A stretch of DNA of 64,000 bases, from positions 3,970,514-4,034,513 of the forward strand of contig CP051246.1 of the NCBI GenBank assembly GCA_017795085.1, written 5' to 3'. A program made the position numbers and the translations under genes. Under the pieces are notes generated by a model that was given only the letters and a program-made list of their open reading frames with translations, made no database searches and had not been told where the DNA came from. Position 1 is the stretch's first letter; each line of letters starts with the position of its first letter. The stretch is from Salegentibacter sp. (GTDB lineage: Bacteria; Bacteroidota; Bacteroidia; Flavobacteriales; Flavobacteriaceae). Positions 1 to 9,560 of the stretch are shown one piece after another.

Positions 1-911
1 TAGGTGCGATTTTACCTGCTATAGAAATGGCTAATAGCCCCAATAATGAATCTTTTATTTTTATTGCCGATATGCATTCGCTTACACAAATTAAGGATGC
101 TGAAACCCTTCGGAACAATACCTATTCGGTGGCCGCTACCTGGCTTGCCTGCGGGATAGATATTGAAAAAACCGTGTTTTACCGGCAAAGTGATATTCCA
201 CAAACCGCTGAACTTTCGTGGTATCTCAGCTGTTTTTTTCCATACCAGCGACTTACTCTCGCACATTCCTTTAAAGATAAATCAGACAGGCTGGAAGATA
301 TTAATGCCGGGCTTTTCTCCTACCCAATGTTAATGGCAGCTGATATTTTACTTTATGATGCTGAAATTGTTCCCGTGGGAAAAGACCAGCTACAACACCT
401 TGAAATTACCCGTGATGTAGCTTCCCGTTTTCATAATAAAATGGGGGAAGTCTTTGTAATCCCGGAAGCTAAAGTTCAGGAAAATACGATGTACGTACCC
501 GGCACCAATGGCGGAAAAATGAGTAAATCTCAAAACAACACCATCAATATTTTCCAAACCGATAAAAAACTGCGCAAGCAAATAATGGGGATTGAAACCG
601 ACAGCACCCCGCTGGAAGAACCCAAAAACCCCGATACCTGTAATGTTTTTGCCATATACAAACTGGTAGCTTCGAAAGCACAAACCGCAGAAATGCGAAA
701 AAATTATGAAGCCGGCGGCTTTGGCTATGGCCATGCAAAACAAGTTCTTTTTGAAGTTATTAAAGAGAAATTTGCCGAACCCAGAGAAAAATATGAGTAT
801 TATATCAATAATCCTGACGCTATTGACCAAGCTTTAGCTGTTGGTGCCAAAAAAGCTTCGGCTGTTGCTAATGAGGTATTACAAAGGGTTCGAAAAAAAG
901 TAGGCTATTAA
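1..911 (+). CDS. trpS: Tryptophan--tRNA ligase, 5' end cut by window
   Basis: Charges tRNA-Trp with tryptophan in the cytoplasm. The reading frame is open from base 3 and enters the window already inside the gene, so roughly the first 20 residues, including the HIGH-like motif, are missing. Visible are the class I core typical of TrpS, with an IADMHSLT segment near the visible start and the GGKMSKSQNN signature (KMSKS loop) near base 510. The C-terminus is complete. The gene converges on dprA and the two stop codons overlap by 4 bases, so no terminator fits between them. Identification is secure from family motifs. Confidence 0.96.
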   Translation, partial: GAILPAIEMANSPNNESFIFIADMHSLTQIKDAETLRNNTYSVAATWLACGIDIEKTVFYRQSDIPQTAELSWYLSCFFPYQRLTLAHSFKDKSDRLEDINAGLFSYPMLMAADILLYDAEIVPVGKDQLQHLEITRDVASRFHNKMGEVFVIPEAKVQENTMYVPGTNGGKMSKSQNNTINIFQTDKKLRKQIMGIETDSTPLEEPKNPDTCNVFAIYKLVASKAQTAEMRKNYEAGGFGYGHAKQVLFEVIKEKFAEPREKYEYYINNPDAIDQALAVGAKKASAVANEVLQRVRKKVGY

Positions 912-2007
912 ATCACTTCAAAAAGTTTGCCCGGCAGGGGGCGCACAGCCCCTTTTAATTCTAAATTCAGCAAAATACCGGCAGTTTTAAAAGTGGGAAA
1001 ACCACAATTTAAAGCAATGGTATCTAACTGAGCTTTTCCTCGTTTTTGCAGAAAATTGTATAAGGTTTGTTCATCTCCTTCCAGGTTGATAAAAAGCTGC
1101 TTTTGCACCGGTTTTGCAGCCTTATTTCCCAAATCCCAATTTAGCATATAGATTAAATCGGCTGCTGAATTTAGCAAATAGGCATTTTGGGATTTTATAA
1201 GGTTATTGCAGCCTTTGCTATAGGTATCAATAGGCCGTCCGGGCACAGCAAAAACTTCCCGGTTATAAGAGTTGGCAATATCTGCGGTAACCAGTGAACC
1301 TCCTTTTTCAGCGCTTTCAATCACTACCGTTGCTTCGCTTAAGCCTGCAATTATCCGGTTTCTTTTTAGAAAATTTGTACGGTCAAACTTATCGGTACTC
1401 CAAAAATCAAAAAGCCGCCGTTTTCTTCCACGTTTTTCACATATTTTTGATGTACTTTCGGGTAGATTTGGTTAAGTCCGTGAGCTAGACAACCTATGGT
1501 TTGTAAGTTGTGCTTAATCGCAGCTTTTTGGGCGGTAATATCAACACCATAGGCAAACCCCGAAATAATAACCGGATTTAATACGCTCAATTCTTCAATA
1601 AATTTCTCACAAAAGGCAATTCCCTGTGTGGTGATTTTTCGTGTTCCCACCACCGAAATAATCCATTGATTCTTCAAATCGATATTCCCTCTTGAGAACA
1701 ATAAAACCGGGCCGTCAAAACAGTGTTTTAATTTTTCGGGATAATTTTCATCTTGAAAATAATGGGTGTTCACTTTATTTTGCTGAATATAATTAAGTTC
1801 TGCTTCAGCGGCTTTTAAATGTTTTTCGGCTTTATATTCACTTATCTTTTTCTTTCCGATTCCGTCAATTTTCAAAAGATTTGAAGGTTTCTCTTTTAGA
1901 ATTGCCTCAGCAGTGCCCAAATGTCTAATTAGTTTCTTGGCAGTGCTATCTCCCATATTTGGAATGTGTTGCAAAGCTAAAACATATAGTAGGTCTGTCT
2001 CGGTCAT
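908..2007 (-). pseudogene. dprA: DNA-processing protein DprA, frameshifted
   Basis: DprA/Smf binds incoming single-stranded DNA and loads RecA during natural transformation. The N-terminal part (2007 down to 1366) has a helix-hairpin-helix-like start and the Rossmann-fold core, with SGFAYGVD and LAHGLNQIYP motifs. After GGFL the frame breaks near 1402-1413, runs into nonsense and stops at 1366. The expected continuation (FWSTDKFDRTNFLKRNRII, then the IESAEKGGSLVTA motif and C-terminal winged helix) is intact in the next frame down to 908. Two bases separate the TTTTTG and TTTTGG codons where family members usually have an in-frame pair, so a length change not divisible by three occurred. Either a pseudogene or a sequencing error. 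Confidence 0.9.
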
Positions 2008-2091
2008 CAGAAGATTTTCCCTAAAATTACAGAAAAAACATTTGTTAATAAATTTTCTTTAGCTAACTTTAGCAAGCTTCTAAAAACCCGT

Positions 2092-2099
2092 TATTTTTG
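2092..2099 (+). promoter_or_regulatory. Candidate -7 box TATTTTTG
   Basis: Matches the Bacteroidota -7 consensus TAnnTTTG. It ends 5 bases before the ATG at 2105, so the transcript of the HU/SPOR gene would be leaderless or nearly so. No clear -33 TTTG was found. Confidence 0.5.
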
Positions 2100-2104
2100 C
2101 ACTA

Positions 2105-3043
2105 ATGAATATAGCCAATCACATACAGGACTTACTTTACCGCTACGAATGCGTAATTTTGCCCGGTTTTGGGGCTTTTCTTTCCCAAAAACAACCGGCA
2201 TATATCGATGAAGTTTCAAAGGCATTTTATCCGCCCAAGAAGGTAGTTTCCTTTAACAGCCGACTTATCAAAAGCGACGGGCTGTTGGCCAATTACCTTA
2301 GTGAAGCCGAAAAGCTTTCTTATCCAGAAGCGGTACATACATTGGCTGAGTTTGTAGATAACCTGGAAAATTCATTAAAAACCGATGGGGCCGCGAGCCT
2401 GGAAAATATCGGTAGTTTTTCTTATAATGAAGAAAGAAGCCTACAGTTTGAACCGGTAGAGAGTATTAATTTCCTAACCGATTCTTTTGGCCTGGACAGC
2501 TTTAAAACCACAAAAATCAATCGGGAAGTTTACCGTGAAGAAGTTGAAAAACTGGAAGAAAAAGCGCCTATCAGCTTTACACCCGAACGTCGCAAAAGAA
2601 GAACTCCTGCTTTTCTTAAATATGCAGCTGTTGGGATTATTGCTTTGGGTATTGGTGGGTTTACCGGACTTAACATATACAGCAATCAGGTAAGCGAACA
2701 TAATATTGCTGAACAGCAGGAAGCACAAAACCAACTTCAGCAACAAATTCAACAGGCCACTTTTGTAATTGATAATCCACTGCCTGCCGTTACCTTTAAG
2801 GTTGAAAAACAATCGGGTAATTTTCATATTGTTGCCGGGGCGTTCCGGGTGGAAGAAAATGCTCAAAAGAAGGTGCAAGAATTAAAGGAAGAAGGCTATA
2901 AAGCCCGCTTACTTGGTGCCAACAAATTTGGTTTACACCAGGTAGTATACAGTAGTTTAGAAACCCGCACCGAAGCTTTAAAAATGTTACGGGAAGTAAA
3001 ACAAACCAACGAAGGGGCCTGGATACTAATACAGGAACTTTAA
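2105..3043 (+). CDS. HU-CCDC81 and SPOR domain envelope protein
   Basis: 312 residues. The N-terminus (about 1-120) resembles the Bacteroidota HU-CCDC81 domains (IQDLLYRYECVILPGFGAF, then a long helical DNA-binding-like region). A basic stretch (RRKRR) precedes one membrane helix at about 175-195. The C-terminal 75 residues form a SPOR domain (NFHIVAGAFRVEENA... GLHQVVYSSLETRTEAL), which in other proteins binds denuded septal peptidoglycan. This topology puts HU-like domains in the cytoplasm and SPOR in the periplasm, which could link chromosome and division septum; that role is inference. It stands alone on the plus strand between dprA and the thioesterase. Confidence 0.85.
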   Translation: MNIANHIQDLLYRYECVILPGFGAFLSQKQPAYIDEVSKAFYPPKKVVSFNSRLIKSDGLLANYLSEAEKLSYPEAVHTLAEFVDNLENSLKTDGAASLENIGSFSYNEERSLQFEPVESINFLTDSFGLDSFKTTKINREVYREEVEKLEEKAPISFTPERRKRRTPAFLKYAAVGIIALGIGGFTGLNIYSNQVSEHNIAEQQEAQNQLQQQIQQATFVIDNPLPAVTFKVEKQSGNFHIVAGAFRVEENAQKKVQELKEEGYKARLLGANKFGLHQVVYSSLETRTEALKMLREVKQTNEGAWILIQEL

Positions 3044-3116
3044 AAGCCCATCCCCGGCCCTTCCCCTAAGGAAAGGGAACATTTGCTGTAAAGATAAATT
3101 TTCTACAAAACTATCT

Positions 3117-3124
3117 TATCTTTG
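3117..3124 (+). promoter_or_regulatory. Candidate -7 box TATCTTTG
   Basis: Exact TAnnTTTG match 15 bases before the ATG at 3140. It supports that ATG over the in-frame TTG at 3122, which lies inside the box itself. Confidence 0.55.
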
Positions 3125-3139
3125 CCAAAAATTGGCAGC

Positions 3140-3652
3140 ATGCAAGCAAAATACCCAAAAGATTCCCGTACCACCTTAACCGATTTGGTTCTTCCCAGTG
3201 AAACCAATCCTTTAAACAACCTTTTTGGTGGAGAATTACTCGCCCGTATGGATCGTGCCGCGAGTATTGCTGCCCGTCGCCATAGCCGGCGAATTGTGGT
3301 AACGGCCTCAGTAAACCATGTGGCTTTTAATAAAGCTATTCCGCTTGGAAGTGTGGTAACTGTAGAAGCCGCTGTTTCCCGTGCTTTTAAATCTTCTATG
3401 GAAATTTTTATCGATGTTTGGGTTGAAGATCGTGAAAGTGGAGAACGATCCAAAGCCAATGAAGCGATATATACTTTTGTGGCCGTTAATGAAACCGGCG
3501 CACCGGTAAAAGTGCCACCTATAGAACCCGAGACTAAAATTGAAAAAGAGCGTTATGCGGCTGCTTTACGCCGAAAGCAACTTAGCCTTGTCCTCGCCGG
3601 AAAAATGCCGCCAAAAGACGCCACAGAGCTTAAGGCGCTGTTTGAGGATTAA
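3140..3652 (+). CDS. Acyl-CoA thioesterase, hotdog fold (YciA/ACOT type)
   Basis: 170 residues from ATG 3140; a TTG 18 bases upstream is less likely because it overlaps the -7 box. Single hotdog domain with the family signatures NPLNNLFGGELLARMDRAA and VTASVNHVAFNKAIPLGSVV, matching the cytoplasmic acyl-CoA hydrolases that release CoA from fatty acyl-CoA. The C-terminus carries a charged tail (KERYAAALRRKQ). The stop overlaps the stop of the convergent gene at 3649 by 4 bases. Substrate length cannot be read from sequence. Confidence 0.88.
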   Translation: MQAKYPKDSRTTLTDLVLPSETNPLNNLFGGELLARMDRAASIAARRHSRRIVVTASVNHVAFNKAIPLGSVVTVEAAVSRAFKSSMEIFIDVWVEDRESGERSKANEAIYTFVAVNETGAPVKVPPIEPETKIEKERYAAALRRKQLSLVLAGKMPPKDATELKALFED

Positions 3653-4287
3653 CCTCCCGGATTCTGGAAATTAATTCGTACACCAAAGCCAAACAGGAGT
3701 AAACTGTGTTTGTTGAAATAATCTTTAAGTGCCACCGGGCTATTAATTTTTAACCTATCCCAGCGTATTGTTGCTTTAACAAAAAATGCTGCTGTACGAT
3801 CCAGGCGATAAGCCAATGTATTTCTAATAAAAAGATTACTGCCATTTTCGGTAAATCGGGAGTCGGGACTATGGTTAGTATTGCTAATTTCTCCAAACCC
3901 TATTTGTCCATGATAATTCCATTCCCGATTAAATACGTGATAATAACCAGCATGAAAACCAAAAAAATGATTTCGGACTTTACGTATATTTCCGGTTTTA
4001 GTGATTTTAGATTCTTTTAAACCACCGCCCATATAACCATATTGTGCCCCGATAGTTAAAAACGGAAAAGCAAACCAATTAAAATCTAAACTAAAGCCAC
4101 GAGTTGAGAAATTTCCCCAGGATGAGTTGTTAAAACTTAACATTCGGTGAAAATCAAACTCCAAAAATACAGTTTCAGGATCTTCTGCTACATATTGATT
4201 TGGGTGCGGCTCGGGAATACTATCCTGTGCCTGAAGACAGGCAGAAAATAAAACCACCATAAGAAAAACCCTAATTAGTGAACTCAT
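3649..4287 (-). CDS. Exported protein, probable small outer-membrane beta barrel
   Basis: 212 residues, not recognised by name. The N-terminus has a signal peptide (about 1-20, ending SACLQAQ). The mature part alternates polar and aromatic residues and glycines (FLTIGAQYGYMGGG, HFFGFHAGYYHVF, NTLAYRLD, SLLLFGFGVRINF), a pattern typical of short outer-membrane barrels. Its start overlaps the stop of the upstream lipoprotein gene by 17 bases, which implies translational coupling and a shared function. The Cys near the signal cleavage site could instead indicate a lipoprotein, but QAQD after it favours ordinary cleavage. Confidence 0.6.
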   Translation of the reverse strand: MSSLIRVFLMVVLFSACLQAQDSIPEPHPNQYVAEDPETVFLEFDFHRMLSFNNSSWGNFSTRGFSLDFNWFAFPFLTIGAQYGYMGGGLKESKITKTGNIRKVRNHFFGFHAGYYHVFNREWNYHGQIGFGEISNTNHSPDSRFTENGSNLFIRNTLAYRLDRTAAFFVKATIRWDRLKINSPVALKDYFNKHSLLLFGFGVRINFQNPGG

Positions 4288-4978
4288 ATACCGGATTTTC
4301 AGGGGTTATTTCTATATTTATTGTATCATTTTCAACTGTTTCAGATAATTTATACTGAAAACTAAGCTTACTGTTTTCTAAACTTTGGATTTGCACTGTA
4401 TCTGAATCGCCGTCAGGTAAAATTCTTCCTCCCGAACTAAGCTTATTCCTTAACTCAAAGCCTATAGGAAATGAACTTTCAGAGAATGGCTTGTATTGTT
4501 CGGTATTTTCATATTCATACCGATAAAACAAAGTATCTTCTAATGAAACATTGTGTATTTCTAATTGAAAATTTTGTATGGCAGGTATTACAACCTCATC
4601 AAAGTTGAAAGCTATTCCTCTTGTTTCGTTTCTTAGCGTATCAACGAAATGCAAGCTCAGGTATTCTTCCCGGTAGTTTTTATCTTCAGGATGGTTAATA
4701 CTTATAGCATAATAACTATTGTGAGTATCGAGGCTTACAAAGGAAAATACTCCATCAGTTCCGGTTATGAATTCTCCTAAAAGCTCTCGAGGAGTCGCGT
4801 TTATGCTATAATAATATTCAGCTCCTGAAGCTTTTATACCTAATCCATCAATAGGATTTTCCTGATTATCCACAACTTTCCCTTCAATTTGTAACCTTTT
4901 ATCACCAACAACCCCAATATTATGCTCTGAACAAGCTATTAAAATGGGAATAAACAGGAAAAAAAGAAACTTTTTCAT
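4271..4978 (-). CDS. Hypothetical lipoprotein with carboxypeptidase-regulatory-like domain
   Basis: 235 residues. The N-terminus is a lipoprotein signal (FIPILIAC, lipobox Cys about residue 16). The following LQIEGKVVDNQENPIDGLGIKASG segment resembles the start of CarboxypepD_reg-like beta-sandwich domains common in Bacteroidota surface proteins. The rest is beta-rich with no recognised catalytic motif. Two-gene unit with the barrel-like protein downstream. Function unknown; likely membrane-anchored periplasmic or surface protein. Confidence 0.6.
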   Translation of the reverse strand: MKKFLFFLFIPILIACSEHNIGVVGDKRLQIEGKVVDNQENPIDGLGIKASGAEYYYSINATPRELLGEFITGTDGVFSFVSLDTHNSYYAISINHPEDKNYREEYLSLHFVDTLRNETRGIAFNFDEVVIPAIQNFQLEIHNVSLEDTLFYRYEYENTEQYKPFSESSFPIGFELRNKLSSGGRILPDGDSDTVQIQSLENSKLSFQYKLSETVENDTINIEITPENPVYEFTN

Positions 4979-5034
4979 AGTAACAGGCTTACTATAATAA
5001 GATGCAAAAAACCCAAAAAGGTTGCGTTAAGACA

Positions 5035-6255
5035 TTACATTTTCAGAATCCAGTCGGCGGGATTCATCTTTTGCGTGTTTTTATACACTAAAAAATGCAG
5101 GGTGGTTTTTCCGTTGCTTCGGCTGGTGGCTACCTCCCCCAATTCCTGGCCTGTAGTTACCTTTTGGCCACGCTTTACATTTACTTTAGCCAAATTATTA
5201 TAAATGGTAATATAATCACCGTGGCGAACCATAACCGCCTTATTTGCGCCTTTTACTGCCTGAACTTCACTCACCGTTCCGTTAAAAACCGCTCGCGCTT
5301 TCCCCCCGGCGTCGGTATCAATACGTACCCCGTTATTATTAATAGTGGTACTTTTTACAATAGGATGCGGTTGTTTTCCATATCGCATAGTTACCGTACC
5401 ATTTTTAACCGGCCAGGGTAATTTCCCTTTATTCTTAACAAAATCGTCAGCAAGAGCACGGGCCTCCGGGGTGAGTTTAAACGTGCTTCGGGACGTGCCA
5501 CCGCTTTCTTCATTATCTTTTGCAATAGAAGCCCTAATCATCTCATCGATTTGCTGGTCTATTTTATCAATTTCCTGCTGTTTCTGACGAATTTGAGAAG
5601 CAAACTGACTTTCTTTGCTTCTGATATTCTGTATTAATTCCTGCTGGGATTTGCGGTTTTTCTCCAATTCAGCACGGGTTTGACGATTTTCGACAATCAG
5701 TTTATCCTTTTCCTTTTTCTGTTCTTCCAGGGCTGTGTTAAGTTGCTCTAATTCCTCCGTTTTTTTCTGAATCTGTTCCCCCTGTTGTTGCCTATAACTG
5801 GTATATTGCTTCATATATTGAAGCCTTTTATAGGCCTGAAGAAAGTTTTCTGAAGATAATAAAAACATAATCCGGCTTTGACTGGATTTGCTTTTATACG
5901 ATTTTTCAATCATTTCGGCATAATCTTTCTTTAGCACTTCCAATTCTTCTTTTAAAGTGGCTATTCGTGAAGTATTTTCATTGATTTCTTTGGTAAGTAA
6001 ATTTGCCTGTTGATTGGTAACCCGAATCAGGTTTTCAGTGCTTTTAATTTGCTGGTCTAAATCTTCAACCTGACTTAAAACCGACTGTTGCCTTTGGCGG
6101 TTGCTGCTACGCAACTCATTAATCCTGCTTATTTCCTGGCGCAATTCACGGCGGCGTTGTTCCAACTCTTCGCGGGAAATCTGTGCCGAGCTGTTTACTG
6201 AAATCAGCAAAAATAAGGCGATAAAAAAAGTCTGTAAAACCTGCTTTATATTCAT
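5035..6255 (-). CDS. EnvC-like murein hydrolase activator with degenerate LytM domain
   Basis: 406 residues: signal peptide (1-24), two long coiled coils (about 25-245), and a C-terminal LytM/M23-fold domain (about 280-406). The metal ligands of active M23 peptidases appear lost: the HxxxD motif reads N307..R311 (NNGVRI), and the HxH motif reads T385-L-H387. This matches EnvC-type proteins, which activate amidases at the division site instead of cutting peptidoglycan. It starts one base before the stop of the upstream DUF4292 gene and probably shares its transcript. Activator role is by family analogy. Confidence 0.85.
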   Translation of the reverse strand: MNIKQVLQTFFIALFLLISVNSSAQISREELEQRRRELRQEISRINELRSSNRQRQQSVLSQVEDLDQQIKSTENLIRVTNQQANLLTKEINENTSRIATLKEELEVLKKDYAEMIEKSYKSKSSQSRIMFLLSSENFLQAYKRLQYMKQYTSYRQQQGEQIQKKTEELEQLNTALEEQKKEKDKLIVENRQTRAELEKNRKSQQELIQNIRSKESQFASQIRQKQQEIDKIDQQIDEMIRASIAKDNEESGGTSRSTFKLTPEARALADDFVKNKGKLPWPVKNGTVTMRYGKQPHPIVKSTTINNNGVRIDTDAGGKARAVFNGTVSEVQAVKGANKAVMVRHGDYITIYNNLAKVNVKRGQKVTTGQELGEVATSRSNGKTTLHFLVYKNTQKMNPADWILKM

Positions 6256-7023
6256 TTATAAATCAATTTCTTCGTAACCGGAGGGAATTTCAAACGGAAA
6301 ATTAACCTCCGGATTTACTTCAATAGAACGGTAGCTAAGATCAATTTTTGTGCTTCCGGAACCCTCATTCGCTATAATCTTGATTTCCTCCGGAAAAAAT
6401 CTTCCTGATATTTCCTGATATCCTGAATAAGTTACTGTAACACTTCGGTTTTCATTTTCCTGGGCGAGCTGTTGTGCTTCGGCTTTTAGATTTTTGGGAT
6501 CCAGTAAAAACATTTTTTTAAAGCCTTTATTTTCTACCGGTATAAATTGGTACCCACGGGCGGTTTCTAAAAAATCAAATTCCTCTGCCCGCAAATCGTA
6601 AATAGCCTGCCCCATCAACAAATTCTGAAGTTTTTCAAAGTCTAATGGAGTTCCTACAAGATTACTTAACAAGCTAAAATCGCCATCAAAATAGGTTTTA
6701 CCTACTTTTTCATAATAACTTACGCGGCGAGGGGTTATATAGGCACGGGCCACCGGAAAGCCCATAACTGTAGCACTCAACCAAATGGCTTCATCCTTTT
6801 TCATCCTAAAACTTAAATTCACCGATTGGCTTTTATCTTCGGTTTGATAAGAAGTTCGCAATCGGCCTGCAAGCGTTTTAAAATCGGCAGCATTGGCATA
6901 ATGCTTTTCAATAATACCGGTTGCTTCAGGGTTTGAAGTTGCTATTTTACCGGTTCCCTTTCGGCTACCACAAGAAACAATCAAAGTAGCCAAAAGTATT
7001 AATCCAAAAATCTTTCGCATCAT
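6256..7023 (-). CDS. DUF4292 lipoprotein, LolA/LolB-like
   Basis: 255 residues with a lipoprotein signal (LIVSCGS, Cys about 18). The body matches the Bacteroidota DUF4292 family: a LolA/LolB-like half barrel with a VNLSFRMKKDEAIWLSATV strand set and a QAIYDL segment. It probably handles a lipid or lipoprotein in the periplasm, but no substrate is known to me. It sits tightly between the TPR protein and the EnvC-like protein (0-1 base spacing), an order I recall as common in flavobacteria. Confidence 0.8.
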   Translation of the reverse strand: MMRKIFGLILLATLIVSCGSRKGTGKIATSNPEATGIIEKHYANAADFKTLAGRLRTSYQTEDKSQSVNLSFRMKKDEAIWLSATVMGFPVARAYITPRRVSYYEKVGKTYFDGDFSLLSNLVGTPLDFEKLQNLLMGQAIYDLRAEEFDFLETARGYQFIPVENKGFKKMFLLDPKNLKAEAQQLAQENENRSVTVTYSGYQEISGRFFPEEIKIIANEGSGSTKIDLSYRSIEVNPEVNFPFEIPSGYEEIDL

Positions 7024-8391
7024 CTATTCTTCTAGTTTTTTAATTAATTCACCGGCTTTTTCTCTAAATTCAGCCGCTTTTTCATTTTCCCCCAATTCCT
7101 GACAAGCTCGGGATAACTGATTATAAAAATCGATTTCCATTCGCAAATCGTCTATAAGGTAGTCAAGTCCAAAAGTAAGTATTTCTTTGGCGTCATTATA
7201 TTTTTTAAGCTCGTTTAGCGCTACACCCTGCAATAAATAAAGAATAGGCTGTGCAGGGAAAGTTTCCTGGGCCTCCCGGCTTAATTCCAGGGCTTTCTCA
7301 TTCTCCCTAACTTTAATTTGAAGTAAAAGCGTGTTTTTCACCAATTCAAAATTTCCTGAATCCTGCTGCAAACCGCTTTCAAAATATCTTAAAGCCTGTT
7401 CTTTATTTTCATTTTTCAGGTAAAACTTACCCAGTTGTTCGTAAAGTTCAGGAGTGTTTTCGGTTTTAATCAAGCCTTCACTCACCTCTTTTAATTGGGC
7501 ATCATAACCTTCATTTTCATTTACAAAATTCAGAAAATCGTTAAGAACTTTAAACTTGGAGTCATAATCTATTTCTTCACTTTCAAAAACAATTTTCATA
7601 GAATTTACCGCCGACTCTGCTTCGTTACGGTTTAGGTAAAACTTATAAAGTGCGAGATGAACCAAATCGCTCCCCGGGTTTGTTGCCAACAATTCCTGTG
7701 CAGTTTCAAAAGCCAGTTCATCTTCTCCCTGATTGCTGTATATGTATATAAGGTTCAGGTAATTCTGTTCATTTTCAGGATCTGCCTGAATATCTTTTTC
7801 CAAATCGCCTATCTGCGCATCGGTATTACCTGTTCGCGCATAAATTTGTCTGCGCATCTCAGTGCGATAACTACTAGTACCGCTTTCTTTGTCAAGTTCA
7901 TCAAGGGTTTCCAGTGCCAGTTCATAATCTTCATTCAGCATATATAAATTGGCGAGGTCTTCTTTATAAGCCTTATCAGATTCAAGTAATTTCTTTACCG
8001 AGGCTATCGCTTTTTCATAATCCTTTTTATCACGGTACAAATGGTAGATTCCAATCAGGACACTTTCCTTTTCCGGCGCTAACTCATGTGCTTTTTCATA
8101 GTTTTCTATCGCCCGGTCAAATTCTTCCAGAGCTTTGTAATTTTTACCGAGTTCAAAATAAACCACTGCTTTTTCCGAATCGGTTTCCAGACATTTTTCC
8201 AAAGCTGAAATTGCCTTTTCATAATTCTCAATGCCTTTTTGTTTAAGGGCTTCAAAAAAGTTCTCCTGAAATTCGTCAGTTACATTCCCCAGGTCGTCTT
8301 CATTGATTCCCTGCAAAGAATTTTGCTCCTCCTGCGCAAATAAACCCAGAGAAAAAAAGCAAAGCAACACTATGTAAACCGATTTTTTCAA
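7024..8391 (-). CDS. Exported tetratricopeptide repeat protein
   Basis: 455 residues with a signal peptide (1-19, ending LGLFAQE). The mature protein is a chain of TPR units, for example AVVYFELGKNYKALEEFDRAIENYEKAHELAPE near 75-107 and PELYEQLGKFYLKNENKEQALRYFESGLQ near 305-335. It is likely a periplasmic scaffold. First gene of the TPR-DUF4292-EnvC-like unit; the stop abuts the next gene. Partner unknown. Confidence 0.82.
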   Translation of the reverse strand: MKKSVYIVLLCFFSLGLFAQEEQNSLQGINEDDLGNVTDEFQENFFEALKQKGIENYEKAISALEKCLETDSEKAVVYFELGKNYKALEEFDRAIENYEKAHELAPEKESVLIGIYHLYRDKKDYEKAIASVKKLLESDKAYKEDLANLYMLNEDYELALETLDELDKESGTSSYRTEMRRQIYARTGNTDAQIGDLEKDIQADPENEQNYLNLIYIYSNQGEDELAFETAQELLATNPGSDLVHLALYKFYLNRNEAESAVNSMKIVFESEEIDYDSKFKVLNDFLNFVNENEGYDAQLKEVSEGLIKTENTPELYEQLGKFYLKNENKEQALRYFESGLQQDSGNFELVKNTLLLQIKVRENEKALELSREAQETFPAQPILYLLQGVALNELKKYNDAKEILTFGLDYLIDDLRMEIDFYNQLSRACQELGENEKAAEFREKAGELIKKLEE

Positions 8392-8421
8392 TTTTTTGTT
8401 TTTCTGAAGCCCTTAAGGCTG

Positions 8422-9438
8422 TTATTCCAATACCGAATAATCGCCGATACTTATCTGTGTAAATTCACCGTTGAATTTCGCATGGTTACCAATCATCGCG
8501 TTATCGAGTTTCGCATTCTTTATTTCTGAAAAATTCTGAATCAGACTGTTTTTAATAGTAGCATTTTCAATTTTAGTACCATTTCCAATGGAAACATTCG
8601 GGCCAATTTTGGCATTGATCAATTCTACATTTTCACCGATAAAACAAGGCTCGGTAATTTCTGAATCTTTAATTTTCACTGAATCGGAAATAAGCTTTTC
8701 CCCATCCTGATGTAGGAAATTTAACATCCGGCCATTGGTTTCTACGGTTACATTTTTATTTCCGCAATCCATCCATTCATCAACAGTCCCGGTTTTGAAG
8801 ATTCTATTCTCGGCCATCATTTTCTTGATACCATCGTTAATTTGGTACTCGCCCCCGTGCATCAGTTTTTCTTCCAGTACCTCTTCCAGTTTTTCTTTAA
8901 GCACGGCAATATCTTTAAAATAATATATCCCGATAACGGCCTGGTCACTCACAAATTCTTTTGGTTTTTCAACCAGTTCTATAATTTCATCCTTTTCATT
9001 AAGGTTTACTACCCCAAAAGCTTCCGGGTTTTTAACTTTTTTGGTCCATATTACGGCATCGGCATCTTTCTCGAGTTCAAAATCTGCTTTTATAAGTGTA
9101 TCGGCATACGCCACTACCGCCGGCCCGGAAAGAGACTCCTTAGCACTCATAATAGCGTGACCGGTACCCAACGGTTGATCCTGACGATAAATAGAAGCTT
9201 TGGCATTTAGGCCTTTTGCCAGTTTTTTTAAACTCTCTACCACATCCTCTCCAAAAAAAGCAGGATCCCCAAGTATAAAGGCAATTTCGTCTACAGGCTG
9301 GTCCAAAACTTTTGCAATATCTTCTACCAGGCGGTGTACAATAGGTTTTCCCGCCACAGGAATCAAAGGTTTTGGAACGGTTAAGCTGTGAGGGCGAAGT
9401 CGCGAACCACGACCTGCCATAGGTACTATAATTTTCAT
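8422..9438 (-). CDS. Sugar-phosphate nucleotidyltransferase with left-handed helix tail
   Basis: 338 residues. The N-terminal Rossmann domain begins with the nucleotide-binding signature MAGRGSRLRP, followed by PKPLIPVAGKP. It is the RmlA/GalU/GlmU-like transferase that joins a sugar 1-phosphate to an NTP. From about 245 there are hexapeptide-like repeats (IGENVELINAKIGPNVSIGNGTKIENATI), giving a left-handed beta-helix tail. The long form is unlike the short RmlA, so glucose-1-phosphate thymidylyltransferase activity is possible but unproven. It probably supplies nucleotide sugars for the cell surface. Confidence 0.85.
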   Translation of the reverse strand: MKIIVPMAGRGSRLRPHSLTVPKPLIPVAGKPIVHRLVEDIAKVLDQPVDEIAFILGDPAFFGEDVVESLKKLAKGLNAKASIYRQDQPLGTGHAIMSAKESLSGPAVVAYADTLIKADFELEKDADAVIWTKKVKNPEAFGVVNLNEKDEIIELVEKPKEFVSDQAVIGIYYFKDIAVLKEKLEEVLEEKLMHGGEYQINDGIKKMMAENRIFKTGTVDEWMDCGNKNVTVETNGRMLNFLHQDGEKLISDSVKIKDSEITEPCFIGENVELINAKIGPNVSIGNGTKIENATIKNSLIQNFSEIKNAKLDNAMIGNHAKFNGEFTQISIGDYSVLE

Positions 9439-9560
9439 AGGTTTTAGTTTTATTTCCCGAGGGAAATATCATTCATATTAATTTTCCGCACAATTAACCC
9501 TAAGGTTAAAAATTAGTAAGGCATCCTTCGGTAAGGGTAAGCTCAGGATGACAACAAGTT

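Noticed and set aside
5095..5587. Open frames antisense to the EnvC-like gene
   Set aside because: Composition is that of a shadow frame opposite a coiled-coil gene.
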